IMG/VR virus record: IMGVR_UViG_3300048583_000049
Coordinates: 1-21,787 of that record
DNA: 21,787 bases
Source: a virus
Reading direction: 5' to 3' (one strand)
Part shown: positions 1 to 6,772 of the stretch, one piece after another
Layout: every line of letters begins with the position of its first letter
Position numbering within the stretch: position 1 is the first letter of the stretch
Program-made: the position numbers and the translations under genes
Notes under the pieces: generated by a model
What the model was told of the DNA's origin: nothing
Databases searched by the model: none
What the model saw: the letters and a program-made list of their open reading frames with translations, nothing else

Positions 1-8
1 GTGGTCAT
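1..8 (-). CDS. Start of next structural gene (partial)
   Basis: An ATG at 8-6 overlaps the TGA of the upstream gene in an ATGA arrangement. It follows a strong Shine-Dalgarno, GAAGGAG, about 7 bases upstream. Only two codons are visible before the window ends. By gene order after the connector and tail-completion genes, the major tail protein is a reasonable guess, but nothing in the visible sequence shows this. Confidence 0.5.
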
Positions 9-397
9 GGTGTTGCTCCTTCATCGGTGACGTGGACCAGTGCTTCGATGGTGGACACCATCAACTGCGTTGAGCCGATCTCGGTTGTGGTTGGTGCACT
101 GACATTACCAACCATCGCGCCAGCCGCACGTAGCTTGACGCTTGCTTGGCCGGCGAGGTCTTCGAGCTGGACGATCGCGGTGTTGTTGCTGCCGGTTGCC
201 TTGACGGCGATGTCGACGTAGACGGCAACCTCAGTCTTGGCGAGAGTGATCGGTCGCATCCACGGCTCGCGCGGACGGATGACCGCCATCGGAGGGTTGA
301 CTGCACCCTGCGGCCAGACCGCGTGAACTGTCAAGCCGTCGATCTCGTCGAGCGCTGTGCTCAACGCGACGCGAGCTTCCGTTGCTGGCGACGTCAT
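5..397 (-). CDS. Tail-terminator or head-tail connector-like protein
   Basis: This gene encodes a 130-aa protein. It starts at an ATG that overlaps the stop of the preceding connector gene (ATGA). I see no signature catalytic motif and no membrane segment; the sequence is a mix of beta-prone and helical stretches. The call comes mainly from position and size: in HK97-like siphoviruses the gene after the capsid and the first connector is usually another connector, a neck protein or a tail terminator of about 110-150 aa. Its stop overlaps the start of the following gene, so it sits inside a translationally coupled late operon. It could equally be a head-closure protein. Confidence 0.55.
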   Translation of the reverse strand: MTSPATEARVALSTALDEIDGLTVHAVWPQGAVNPPMAVIRPREPWMRPITLAKTEVAVYVDIAVKATGSNNTAIVQLEDLAGQASVKLRAAGAMVGNVSAPTTTEIGSTQLMVSTIEALVHVTDEGATP

Positions 398-741
398 CCG
401 ACCGTTGCACCACCGAACGCGGTGTACGGACCGATGAGGCCACGAACACGAGCGAGCAAGCCGATGCCGAGCAGATGAGGCGTCATCATAGGCGACAAGT
501 CCATGCCGACCATCTGCCCGCCAGGTGAATGGCGAGCTTGCCAGATCTGAACGGCAACCGCGAGACCAGCCTCGTTGACGGCAGCCACGTTCGAGTAGTC
601 GCCGTCTCGGAGGTGCGGCAGGATGACGCCATCGGTCGCATCGCAGACGCGCTGCAGGTCCGCCTCACTCGCATCGTCGATGCCGATGTTCAAGGCATCA
701 CGAAGCTCGTCAGTCGTGACCAGTGGACCGGTTGCAGTCAT
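394..741 (-). CDS. Head-tail connector protein (adaptor-like)
   Basis: This is a 115-aa protein starting at the ATG at 741. That start has a clean GAGGAGG Shine-Dalgarno at about 750-756 and lies 34 bases after the capsid stop, so the longer reading back to 828, which would overlap the capsid gene, is rejected. The N-terminal half (TTDELRDAL, then an acidic DASEADLQRVCDAT helix) followed by a helical core resembles the gp6/Gp15-type adaptors that dock on the portal and form the first connector ring. The position directly after the major capsid gene agrees. The family assignment is by pattern and synteny, not by a diagnostic motif. Confidence 0.65.
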   Translation of the reverse strand: MTATGPLVTTDELRDALNIGIDDASEADLQRVCDATDGVILPHLRDGDYSNVAAVNEAGLAVAVQIWQARHSPGGQMVGMDLSPMMTPHLLGIGLLARVRGLIGPYTAFGGATVG

Positions 742-775
742 CCTGCCGTACCTCCTCGACGGTTGATCGCTTGGA

Positions 776-1948
776 TCAGGGAACGACGACCGTGGCGGTG
801 CACTCGACGATCGCCTCAGGACGGTCAACGACCGTCTTCATGCGACCCTCGCCGAGCAGGCGGATGATGTTCGACGTGAACTCAGACGCGTGGCTGTCGG
901 TCATGTAGATCGACGTCACGTTCCGGTCGAACAGCGTCATGCCGCTCTTGAGGTCACCGACGTACGCGGTGCCGGGGGCGACGGCCGCGGCGGGGATGAC
1001 GCGCAGTCCCCACACCGGCGACTCGGCCCGCGCACCGTTGAGCGTCTTGGTGAGCAGGTCGATGTCGATCTCGGCGTAGTCGAACGGGTTGAGAACGACG
1101 GCGTCCGTCGCCCAACCGTCAGACTGGTTCTGCGCGAGACCCACGCGGATCGCCTCGAGCAGCGTGCCGCCCTCGGCAGTCGGGAACGTTGCCGCGACCA
1201 GAGCGGCAGCAGCTGCAGCTTCGGCCTTGAGCCACACACCACGCAGCAGCGCGTTCTGCACGACAGCCTGCACACGCGGAATGTCCTGCAACGCCTGACG
1301 CGTCAGCGGGATGTGATGGGCGTACGTGTCCAGCGTGCCTTCACGCAGGACAGGCGAGTACGTCATCTCGGGCTTGACTGCGCCCTCGGCCACGGCGCCG
1401 GCGAGCGGAACATCCGCCGGCCATTCGATCCACTCGATCGCGTTGCTGCCGACCGGCTCGTAGCCGATGGCGTTGAGCAGCGGGATCGGGTAGCTCGGCA
1501 GTGCCGCATCACGAACGCGGCTGCGCGGCGCGAGCGGGTTGTCGTTCGCGTCCTCGGTCGTGATGAGACCGAACGCGCTCGTCTTCGCTTCGAACCGGGC
1601 GGACGAACCGCTCGGGTTCGCGGCGTAGGCGGCGAACATGTCGGACCGAACGAACTGCTCGGCGAGGTTGGTGTCGTCCGTCTTGCTGGACGAGCCGGAC
1701 GCGCGCTCGGACCTGGCGAGGTCGAACTGCGCCTCGATCTTGTCCTGCTCAATGCGGCTCATCTCGGTCGTCACCAGCGCACCGATGCGCGTGTCGAGCG
1801 CGGTGGCTTCAGCGAGCAGTGAGTCCAGGTTCGCCTGGTCCTCAGCGCTGAGCTTGCCATCGGCGTCGGCCTTGGCGAGCACGGTGTCGGCAGTGGTGCG
1901 GATCTCGTCGCGATCGGCGCGAAGACGCTCGATCAGTCGCTTAGACAT
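776..1948 (-). CDS. Major capsid protein, HK97 fold
   Basis: This 390-aa protein is the predicted building block of the icosahedral head. Residues 1 to about 75 are highly charged and helical, like the delta-domain scaffold that the prohead protease removes in HK97-type phages. The remainder shows the usual pattern of the family: a segment ending in IPLLNAIGYEPV, an IEWIEWPAD strand, an EGAVKPEMTYSPV stretch resembling the E-loop/P-domain junction, a VVLNPFDYAEI motif, and a C-terminal LLGEGRMKTVVDRPEAIVE strand typical of the A/P domain end. It starts with ATG at 1948 after a GGAGG Shine-Dalgarno. The protease and portal genes lie directly upstream in the transcript. An isopeptide cross-linking Lys/Asn pair could not be assigned. 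Confidence 0.93.
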   Translation of the reverse strand: MSKRLIERLRADRDEIRTTADTVLAKADADGKLSAEDQANLDSLLAEATALDTRIGALVTTEMSRIEQDKIEAQFDLARSERASGSSSKTDDTNLAEQFVRSDMFAAYAANPSGSSARFEAKTSAFGLITTEDANDNPLAPRSRVRDAALPSYPIPLLNAIGYEPVGSNAIEWIEWPADVPLAGAVAEGAVKPEMTYSPVLREGTLDTYAHHIPLTRQALQDIPRVQAVVQNALLRGVWLKAEAAAAAALVAATFPTAEGGTLLEAIRVGLAQNQSDGWATDAVVLNPFDYAEIDIDLLTKTLNGARAESPVWGLRVIPAAAVAPGTAYVGDLKSGMTLFDRNVTSIYMTDSHASEFTSNIIRLLGEGRMKTVVDRPEAIVECTATVVVP

Positions 1949-2094
1949 GGTTGACCTCCAAGGTCACCGTAGTTGGGGAGTTGGCAGTGCGAACGGCGAC
2001 CGGGGTCGATGCTTGACCGGCGGGACCGACAAGCGGCGGGACCAGTATCGCGGCGACGGGAGTCTCCAACGAGCCGACCGTACCACACCACGGC
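1949..2094 (-). promoter_or_regulatory. Capsid gene leader region
   Basis: This 146-base gap between the protease stop and the capsid start is unusual in a module where neighbouring genes mostly overlap. It contains no convincing ORF. It holds a GGAGG ribosome-binding site next to the capsid ATG and a 9-base direct repeat, GTCCCGCCG on the minus strand, present twice within about 25 bases. A separate capsid promoter or a processed mRNA leader would be a natural use, but I cannot identify clear -35/-10 boxes. Confidence 0.35.
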
Positions 2095-2646
2095 TCATGA
2101 GTTCAGTGCATCGAACTTCGCTCGCACCAGGTCAAGCTGCAACCCGGTGTTGCCGTCATTCGCGACGGTGAGAACGCGAGCATCGCGGCCGAGTGCGCCG
2201 AACGTCACGACAGACAGTTCGCGAAGACGAGCCCTGGTGTGGAGGATCGTGAGCTTGTCGTCCTCGCGAACCTCAGTCCACTTCTGCCACTGGAAGCCGA
2301 CGCTGATCTCGTCGATGATGCCTTCGCGCAGCAGCGCCAGAGCCTTGCGAGCTTCCGGCACGTCAGCATGCTGCGTGATCTGCGCACTGAACCGCATGAG
2401 CTCCTCAGTATCGATGAGCTTCGTGGCGCGACCGATTGGCGAGTCGCTGTCGTGTTGCCACAACACCGAGACCCGAGCAGGATCGGCAACCTGACGGGAG
2501 AACGTTCCCGGCTCCACCATCTCGAACAGGTTGCGGCCACGTTCCACAGGCGTGTTGTAGCGAACCGCGACGCCTGTGATGAGGCCGGTGCCTTCATCGA
2601 CATCGTCGACCGTCGCAGCGAACTGGCTGAACTGCTGCTCAGTCAT
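2095..2646 (-). CDS. Prohead maturation protease (HK97 gp4-like, U35)
   Basis: This 183-aa serine protease matches the Caudovirus prohead protease family in length and motifs. The predicted catalytic residues are His65 in WQHDSDSPIGRA, Ser115 in DEISVGF and Glu143 in LRELSVV. These lie very close to the His65/Ser114/Glu138 spacing known for HK97 gp4. The N-terminal GVAVRYNTPVERG strand and the EMVEPGTF segment are also typical. It is expected to act inside the prohead, where it cleaves the capsid delta domain and then itself. It lies just after the portal gene, with a 10-base gap, and before the capsid gene. Confidence 0.92.
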   Translation of the reverse strand: MTEQQFSQFAATVDDVDEGTGLITGVAVRYNTPVERGRNLFEMVEPGTFSRQVADPARVSVLWQHDSDSPIGRATKLIDTEELMRFSAQITQHADVPEARKALALLREGIIDEISVGFQWQKWTEVREDDKLTILHTRARLRELSVVTFGALGRDARVLTVANDGNTGLQLDLVRAKFDALNS

Positions 2647-2656
2647 GGTTGCCTCC

Positions 2657-3820
2657 TCAGGCGGTTTCGAGCGAGTTGAGACCGGACGTATCGCCCATCG
2701 GGCCGAGGCCCTCAGAGCTGCGGACTTCCTCAGGGCTCAATGCCCCAAGCTCGACCGCAAGCTTGTAGACTTCCCAACGCGTCTTGGTGTCAGCGCGCGT
2801 CAGTGCATCAGTTGCCACGCGAACCTCAGTGCCATTCGGCTGTGTGGTGCTCATCGCGTCATTGATCGCTTCGGTGTACGTGCCGAGCGACGTGCGCAGG
2901 AACGTCACCCACTCCGTCTCCATGTTGCTGTAGACGCGGCTCTCCGACGGAACACCCAGCAGATACGGCGTGATGTTGAGGATGTCGCTGGCGAGACGTA
3001 GGTTGTACTCGCGCATCGGCACCAGAGCGAGGTCGTTGGCGTTCCACGTCACAGGACCGAACGTCGCGCGGCTCATCGCTGCGACGCTGCCTTCGTTCAT
3101 CGCCTTGACGAACGCATCCTTGTAGTCCTTGGCTTGCTCAGGAGTTGGGTCGCCCTCGAGGCTGATGATGCCGACAGGCCGACCGGACTTCATCACCACG
3201 TGGCTTGCGTGTTCCGTCTGCTTGATGAGCTGCAACGTATCCGGGTACATCTGCAAGATGCCGCGCCCCAGCTTGCAACCAGCCTTCGCGTTGACCTGGA
3301 AGTGCAGCAGGTCGCCCTCATCGACGTTCACCAGCTCAGGACCGACGCGCCACACCTTGTCGTAGTCGTCCCAGACGACGTCGGTTGCGCTGATCAGCGG
3401 CAGACGCAGCGGCCAACCGCGGCTGTCACTCACCTCAGGTCCGCGGTACGCGAACGCGTTGCCATGCCAGACGAGATCGGCCGTCACTGCACCCATCCAG
3501 CCGCTGCGCTTCAAGCCGATCGGATCAGGGTTGCGAAGGACTGTCGGCTGCGGCGCAACGGGGGTGTTGGGCGACGCAGGATCGAGCAAGCCTCGGTACG
3601 CAACCATCGGCAGCTGCGACACGACGCCGCTCATAAGTCGCACGCCGCGTCCCACGCCGGGAAGTCCCTCAGCGATCTCACGGCTCATCGGCGCAAAGCT
3701 CGCACCGTCGTTGATCAGACCTGGCCACAGGCCGAACTGGCCTTGACTCCAGTCAGAACCAAGCTGGACGCGTCCGCGTCGAGAGCTTGCAGGGAACAGC
3801 TCAGCCAGACCCATGGTCAT
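2657..3820 (-). CDS. Portal protein, HK97 family
   Basis: This 387-aa protein is predicted to form the dodecameric portal at one capsid vertex, through which the terminase pumps DNA. Family-like features include the N-terminal GLPGVGRGVRLMSGVVSQLP helix, which corresponds to the conserved start of the portal core, and the WHGNAFAY motif near residue 118. Further matches are a VMKSGRPVGIISLEGDPTPE stretch and the C-terminal VTFLRTSLGTY and LGALSPEEVRSSEGLGP segments. It is a little shorter than the HK97 portal. The start could be 3820 or a second ATG at 3814; the AAGGCGG site fits both. The start overlaps the end of the small membrane-protein gene by 20 bases. Confidence 0.92.
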   Translation of the reverse strand: MTMGLAELFPASSRRGRVQLGSDWSQGQFGLWPGLINDGASFAPMSREIAEGLPGVGRGVRLMSGVVSQLPMVAYRGLLDPASPNTPVAPQPTVLRNPDPIGLKRSGWMGAVTADLVWHGNAFAYRGPEVSDSRGWPLRLPLISATDVVWDDYDKVWRVGPELVNVDEGDLLHFQVNAKAGCKLGRGILQMYPDTLQLIKQTEHASHVVMKSGRPVGIISLEGDPTPEQAKDYKDAFVKAMNEGSVAAMSRATFGPVTWNANDLALVPMREYNLRLASDILNITPYLLGVPSESRVYSNMETEWVTFLRTSLGTYTEAINDAMSTTQPNGTEVRVATDALTRADTKTRWEVYKLAVELGALSPEEVRSSEGLGPMGDTSGLNSLETA

Positions 3821-3959
3821 CCGCCTTCTCGATGAGGTAGCCGACGACGACTAACGCGACGCCGCCTAGAACGAGTCCGAGCCACAGCTGCAGAAGCGAT
3901 GCGCCGATGCAGACGAGCGCCGCGCCAGCAAGCTGCAGTGCATTGCCAAGCCGCTTCAT
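3801..3959 (-). CDS. Small two-helix membrane protein between TerL and portal
   Basis: This 52-aa protein starts at the ATG at 3959, which shares one base with the terminase TGA stop (TGATG). A longer reading from 4001 would overlap the terminase end and is less likely. The protein has a short basic N-terminus (MKRLGN), then two closely spaced hydrophobic stretches at about residues 8-24 and 26-42, and a charged tail, IEKADDHGSG. It could form a membrane hairpin. I do not recognise a family. A membrane protein between terminase and portal is not part of the standard HK97 packaging module. A role in lysis or superinfection exclusion is possible but not shown. Confidence 0.7.
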   Translation of the reverse strand: MKRLGNALQLAGAALVCIGASLLQLWLGLVLGGVALVVVGYLIEKADDHGSG

Positions 3960-6004
3960 CACACCACCCACGCAACAGGTCGGTCCTTGCGGCTCGCCCA
4001 CCAGACGCTGACGGCAAGGGCGATCGCGGGCGCAGTCGTGTTGGGACTCAGCTTGTCGCTGATCCGATACGTGCTTGCTTCGCGACGGGCGACAGCGGTT
4101 CGAGCTGCATCACCCCAGTCTGCGGGACCATCGATCTTCAGCCAACCAGACTTGACGGCGGACAGCACCGTCGTTGTCGCGGCGGCGAGGTCACTCATGC
4201 CGAAGATCACGAGGTCCGTTGCTCCTTGTGGCTTAGTGATGCGGCCGCGGACGACGCGTGGAATGAGCAGCGTGACGCGCGAGCCGGGGAGGTTGATGAG
4301 GTCGTCGACGACAGCAAGTGCAGCGGTGTGAGAGCTGTACGAGCCCAAGTGTACCGCGGCAACCGTGTTGCTGGTGTCAGGCATTGCACCAACGAGCTGC
4401 CACCATTGCTGGTCGGTGTCAGGAACGAGCGTGACCGCGATGTCGCCGCGGAGCGTGATGCCGTCACGCTGCAAGTCCGCCCACTGACTTGGGTTGATCC
4501 ACGACTTGTCGCCGGCGTGGTCAGGCCAGATGTTGCGCCACTGCTGATCGAAGCCGGTGCGGCCGAGCTTCGCGGCGACGACTCGTTGACGCCGCTTCGT
4601 CCAGTGCGGACTCGCCTCACGCCAACCCTCGATGTCGTGGGCTGGGCGCGTTGGATCGCTGCTCCACTCAACCAACAGCGCGTCGTCCTCATCGACGATG
4701 TTCAACCGCGCGACCACCTTGCGACGCCGACCAGGGAACAGCTCGGTCGCTTCGCGGTGTGCGGTGCTGATGAGCCACAGTTGCGGCTGCTCGCGCTCCG
4801 CCAACACCGGCTCGATACCGTCGTCGACGACTTCGCTGCTGATGCCCCATGCTTCGTCCACCGCGCCGACGCCGGCTGAGTAGCCGTACACGCTACGCGT
4901 CGTGCGGATCGCCCAGCGACCTTCGTCAGGGAACTGGATCTCCTGCGTACCGGCGGAGTAGCGAACCTTGTAGCCAGCTTCCTCAGCCCAGACGCGACCG
5001 GGCCGCTGCACCTCGTCTGCGACGTTCAGATCCTTCGCGGTGTGCAGGATGAACTGCGGTTCGCCGAACAGCTCGGACGCGTGGCCGCGCCACAGGGCAA
5101 GTTCACGCAGCAGCACCGACTTGCCGACCTGCCGCGACGTCGACAGCAGCACCGTCTCCCAGACGAGCGCGCCATCCTCGTCGTGTTCGAGCACGCGGAC
5201 CACGAACAGCTTCTGAAACCACCGCAGCTTCTTCTGCTTGGCTGGGATCCGCTCATCCGCTGCCCGACGCTTCTCGATCCAGTCGATCGCGTCGTAGCCA
5301 TGCGTCCCCGTCGCAAGCGGGTGGCGACCACTCATCACGCGCGGCCACACCGCGTCGGGCCCCATCTGGTCTACAACAGGCTGCAACCACGGCATCAGGG
5401 CCGCGGCGGCCTGCGCCAGGGCTGCATCGTCCTGCGCCGGCCCGTGGAACGGTTCGGGCAGTCCGACATCAGTTGAGTACGGGCCATTGCTCGGGGCCAC
5501 AGGATCGCGCTCGGTCGCGTTGCGATCGTCCGGTGATTGCTTGCCAGGGCCTGCCTCCGTGGAGCTCTCTGAGCCCCTCGTCGCCTCCGAGGAGGAGTCC
5601 TTCTTGAGTGTCGGGGTTGGCTGCGCGCCCGTCGAGAAAGCGGGCGGCAACGCTGCGTGACGACCGGGTGGCTCGACGGCTTCATCGCCAGACTTCTGAT
5701 GCACCGCGCGCCTCGTGCTGGTGACGCCGAGGCTTCGCTTGCCTTCAGCCACGAGCGCAGCGATCTGCTTGCCACCATGGCTGGCATTGCAGCGCTGGTG
5801 AGACGGCGCAAGACGGTCCAACGGAACGATCTCGCTGTGACCCATCACCAACGGATCGAGGTGGTCGATGGTCGGACCGAACGGATGGTTGCCGCTCAGC
5901 TCGTAGTGGATCTGGCCGCCACACCTGCAGCACGGCTCATCGTCTTCGCGCGCCATCGCGAGCCGCTGCAATCGCAGCGTGTTCCAGCTACCCGGCTTCG
6001 TCAC
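3959..6004 (-). CDS. Large terminase subunit with N-terminal HNH domain
   Basis: This 681-aa protein starts at a GTG at 6004 after an AGGAGG Shine-Dalgarno. Residues 1 to about 85 form an HNH nuclease: a CxxC at 25-28, IDHLDP with His48, and HQRCN with His69 and Asn73. Residues 95-195 are a low-complexity linker rich in Pro, Ser, Thr and Glu. The rest is a TerL ATPase, with a Walker A-like SRQVGKS at 290-296, Walker B VDEAW at 382-386 and the coupling motif LISTA at 411-415. The C-terminal part, about 510-681, is where the RNase H-like nuclease should be, but its acidic triad is not obvious. TerL powers DNA packaging at the portal and cuts concatemers. HNH proteins beside terminases assist cos cleavage in HK97-type phages. 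No separate small terminase gene is seen nearby. The start overlaps the resolvase gene by 17 bases. Confidence 0.9.
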   Translation of the reverse strand: MTKPGSWNTLRLQRLAMAREDDEPCCRCGGQIHYELSGNHPFGPTIDHLDPLVMGHSEIVPLDRLAPSHQRCNASHGGKQIAALVAEGKRSLGVTSTRRAVHQKSGDEAVEPPGRHAALPPAFSTGAQPTPTLKKDSSSEATRGSESSTEAGPGKQSPDDRNATERDPVAPSNGPYSTDVGLPEPFHGPAQDDAALAQAAAALMPWLQPVVDQMGPDAVWPRVMSGRHPLATGTHGYDAIDWIEKRRAADERIPAKQKKLRWFQKLFVVRVLEHDEDGALVWETVLLSTSRQVGKSVLLRELALWRGHASELFGEPQFILHTAKDLNVADEVQRPGRVWAEEAGYKVRYSAGTQEIQFPDEGRWAIRTTRSVYGYSAGVGAVDEAWGISSEVVDDGIEPVLAEREQPQLWLISTAHREATELFPGRRRKVVARLNIVDEDDALLVEWSSDPTRPAHDIEGWREASPHWTKRRQRVVAAKLGRTGFDQQWRNIWPDHAGDKSWINPSQWADLQRDGITLRGDIAVTLVPDTDQQWWQLVGAMPDTSNTVAAVHLGSYSSHTAALAVVDDLINLPGSRVTLLIPRVVRGRITKPQGATDLVIFGMSDLAAATTTVLSAVKSGWLKIDGPADWGDAARTAVARREASTYRISDKLSPNTTAPAIALAVSVWWASRKDRPVAWVV

Positions 6005-6353
6005 GTCGAACCTCCTGGTACTGCTGCACCGCTCGGATCACCATCGGTACGTGGCGCGGATCGATCAGCCAATACGCATCCTCAGGACTGGTGCTACCTT
6101 TCCGCTTCGCGCACAGCAAGCCGAGCACAGCTCCATCGTTGTCCACCTCGCGCTGAAGCTCCTGCATCCATGGCTTCAGCGTCAGTGTGCCGTGGTTCTT
6201 CGCCTCGATCACGACTCCAGCCAGACCGGCGATGTCGCCACGATCTGCCGACCCCGTCAGCGCTCGACGCTCAACCGCCGTGTGACCGCGGCTGATCAGC
6301 CACTTCACGATGGACGATTCCCACCACGTACCCTTTGCCTTGGCTGCACTCAT
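5988..6353 (-). CDS. PD-(D/E)XK endonuclease, Holliday-junction resolvase-like
   Basis: This 121-aa protein has the layout of small archaeal-Hjc/VRR-type nucleases. It opens with a helix, GTWWESSIVKWLISRG, holding the first acidic residue, Glu12. A strand then reaches Asp40 in SADRGDIAGL, followed by Glu50-Ala-Lys52 in VVIEAKN. These make up the metal-binding PD-(D/E)XK site. The likely substrates are branched replication or recombination intermediates that must be resolved before packaging, which fits its place immediately before the terminase gene. The start at 6353 follows GAGGA. A role as an exonuclease or a packaging cofactor cannot be excluded. Confidence 0.8.
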   Translation of the reverse strand: MSAAKAKGTWWESSIVKWLISRGHTAVERRALTGSADRGDIAGLAGVVIEAKNHGTLTLKPWMQELQREVDNDGAVLGLLCAKRKGSTSPEDAYWLIDPRHVPMVIRAVQQYQEVRRDEAG

Positions 6354-6365
6354 AGTCGCGCATCC

Positions 6366-6533
6366 TCACACGTGTCGATGATCAACGCGTCCATGTGACC
6401 ACCGATCTTCATGCTCGGAGTCGTGGCATTCGCGCAAGCCGGCCAGCTTCTTCTCGTCTCCGACGTACACCCCGTGCAGCATCCACAGGTGGCTTCGTAG
6501 GTCCTGCGGTGTTGCTGGCTTCGGAACGTTCAT
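6366..6533 (-). CDS. Small His/Cys-rich protein, LxxHLxxxHG type
   Basis: This 55-aa ORF runs from the ATG at 6533 to a TGA at 6368-6366, just 12 bases before the resolvase start. It shows the spacing LRSHLWMLHG, then LAGLRECHDSEH, then a C-terminal VDHRHV. I recall this LxxHLxxxHG...LxxxHxxxH...HxH pattern from many small actinobacterial and actinophage proteins of unknown function. The regularly spaced His and the Cys suggest metal binding. The upstream GAGGCAGG is a passable ribosome-binding site. It is too short to be certain, but it fills the gap in phase with the operon. Confidence 0.6.
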   Translation of the reverse strand: MNVPKPATPQDLRSHLWMLHGVYVGDEKKLAGLRECHDSEHEDRWSHGRVDHRHV

Positions 6534-6552
6534 CAGGCCTGCCTCGAGCTGC

Positions 6553-6772
6553 TTGTCTCACGTCTCACGGGTATAGATACCCCCGTGAGACGAGACAAAG
6601 AGGCGGCTGTCTCACGAGACGCGATGAGACAAGATGAGACAGTGAGACAAAGTACTCCTTGGTCAACCCTGGCTTGAATCTCTTGTCTCACGGGCTTGTC
6701 TCACCATCTGGCAGATGGTAGCTCCCACGCTTGTCTCGTCTCACTCGCTTGTCTCGGTACAGGTGAGACAAG
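6553..6772. repeat. GAGAC/GTCTC repeat cluster
   Basis: Fifteen copies of the pentamer GAGAC or its complement GTCTC fall in 220 bases; most are extended to TGAGAC, and many to TGAGACAAG. They start near 6555, 6562, 6586, 6592, 6609, 6616, 6625, 6635, 6643, 6685, 6698, 6733, 6738, 6751 and 6764. Chance would give about half a copy. Copies at 6553-6598 form an inverted repeat around TATAGATA. The cluster spans the non-coding gap after the primase/helicase gene and runs into its last codons, where AGACAAG encodes Arg-Asp-Lys twice. A 15-base palindrome, CCATCTGGCAGATGG, sits inside it at 6704-6718. It has the look of an iteron-type origin or a multi-site operator. Confidence 0.85.

Noticed and set aside
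890-1822. Plus-strand open frame of 310 codons
   Set aside because: It is opposite the major capsid gene and shows Arg/Val-rich shadow composition.
6553-6772. CRISPR array
   Set aside because: Repeats are only 5-9 bases, in both orientations and unevenly spaced, with no unique spacers; the Cas4-like gene nearby is a phage exonuclease type.
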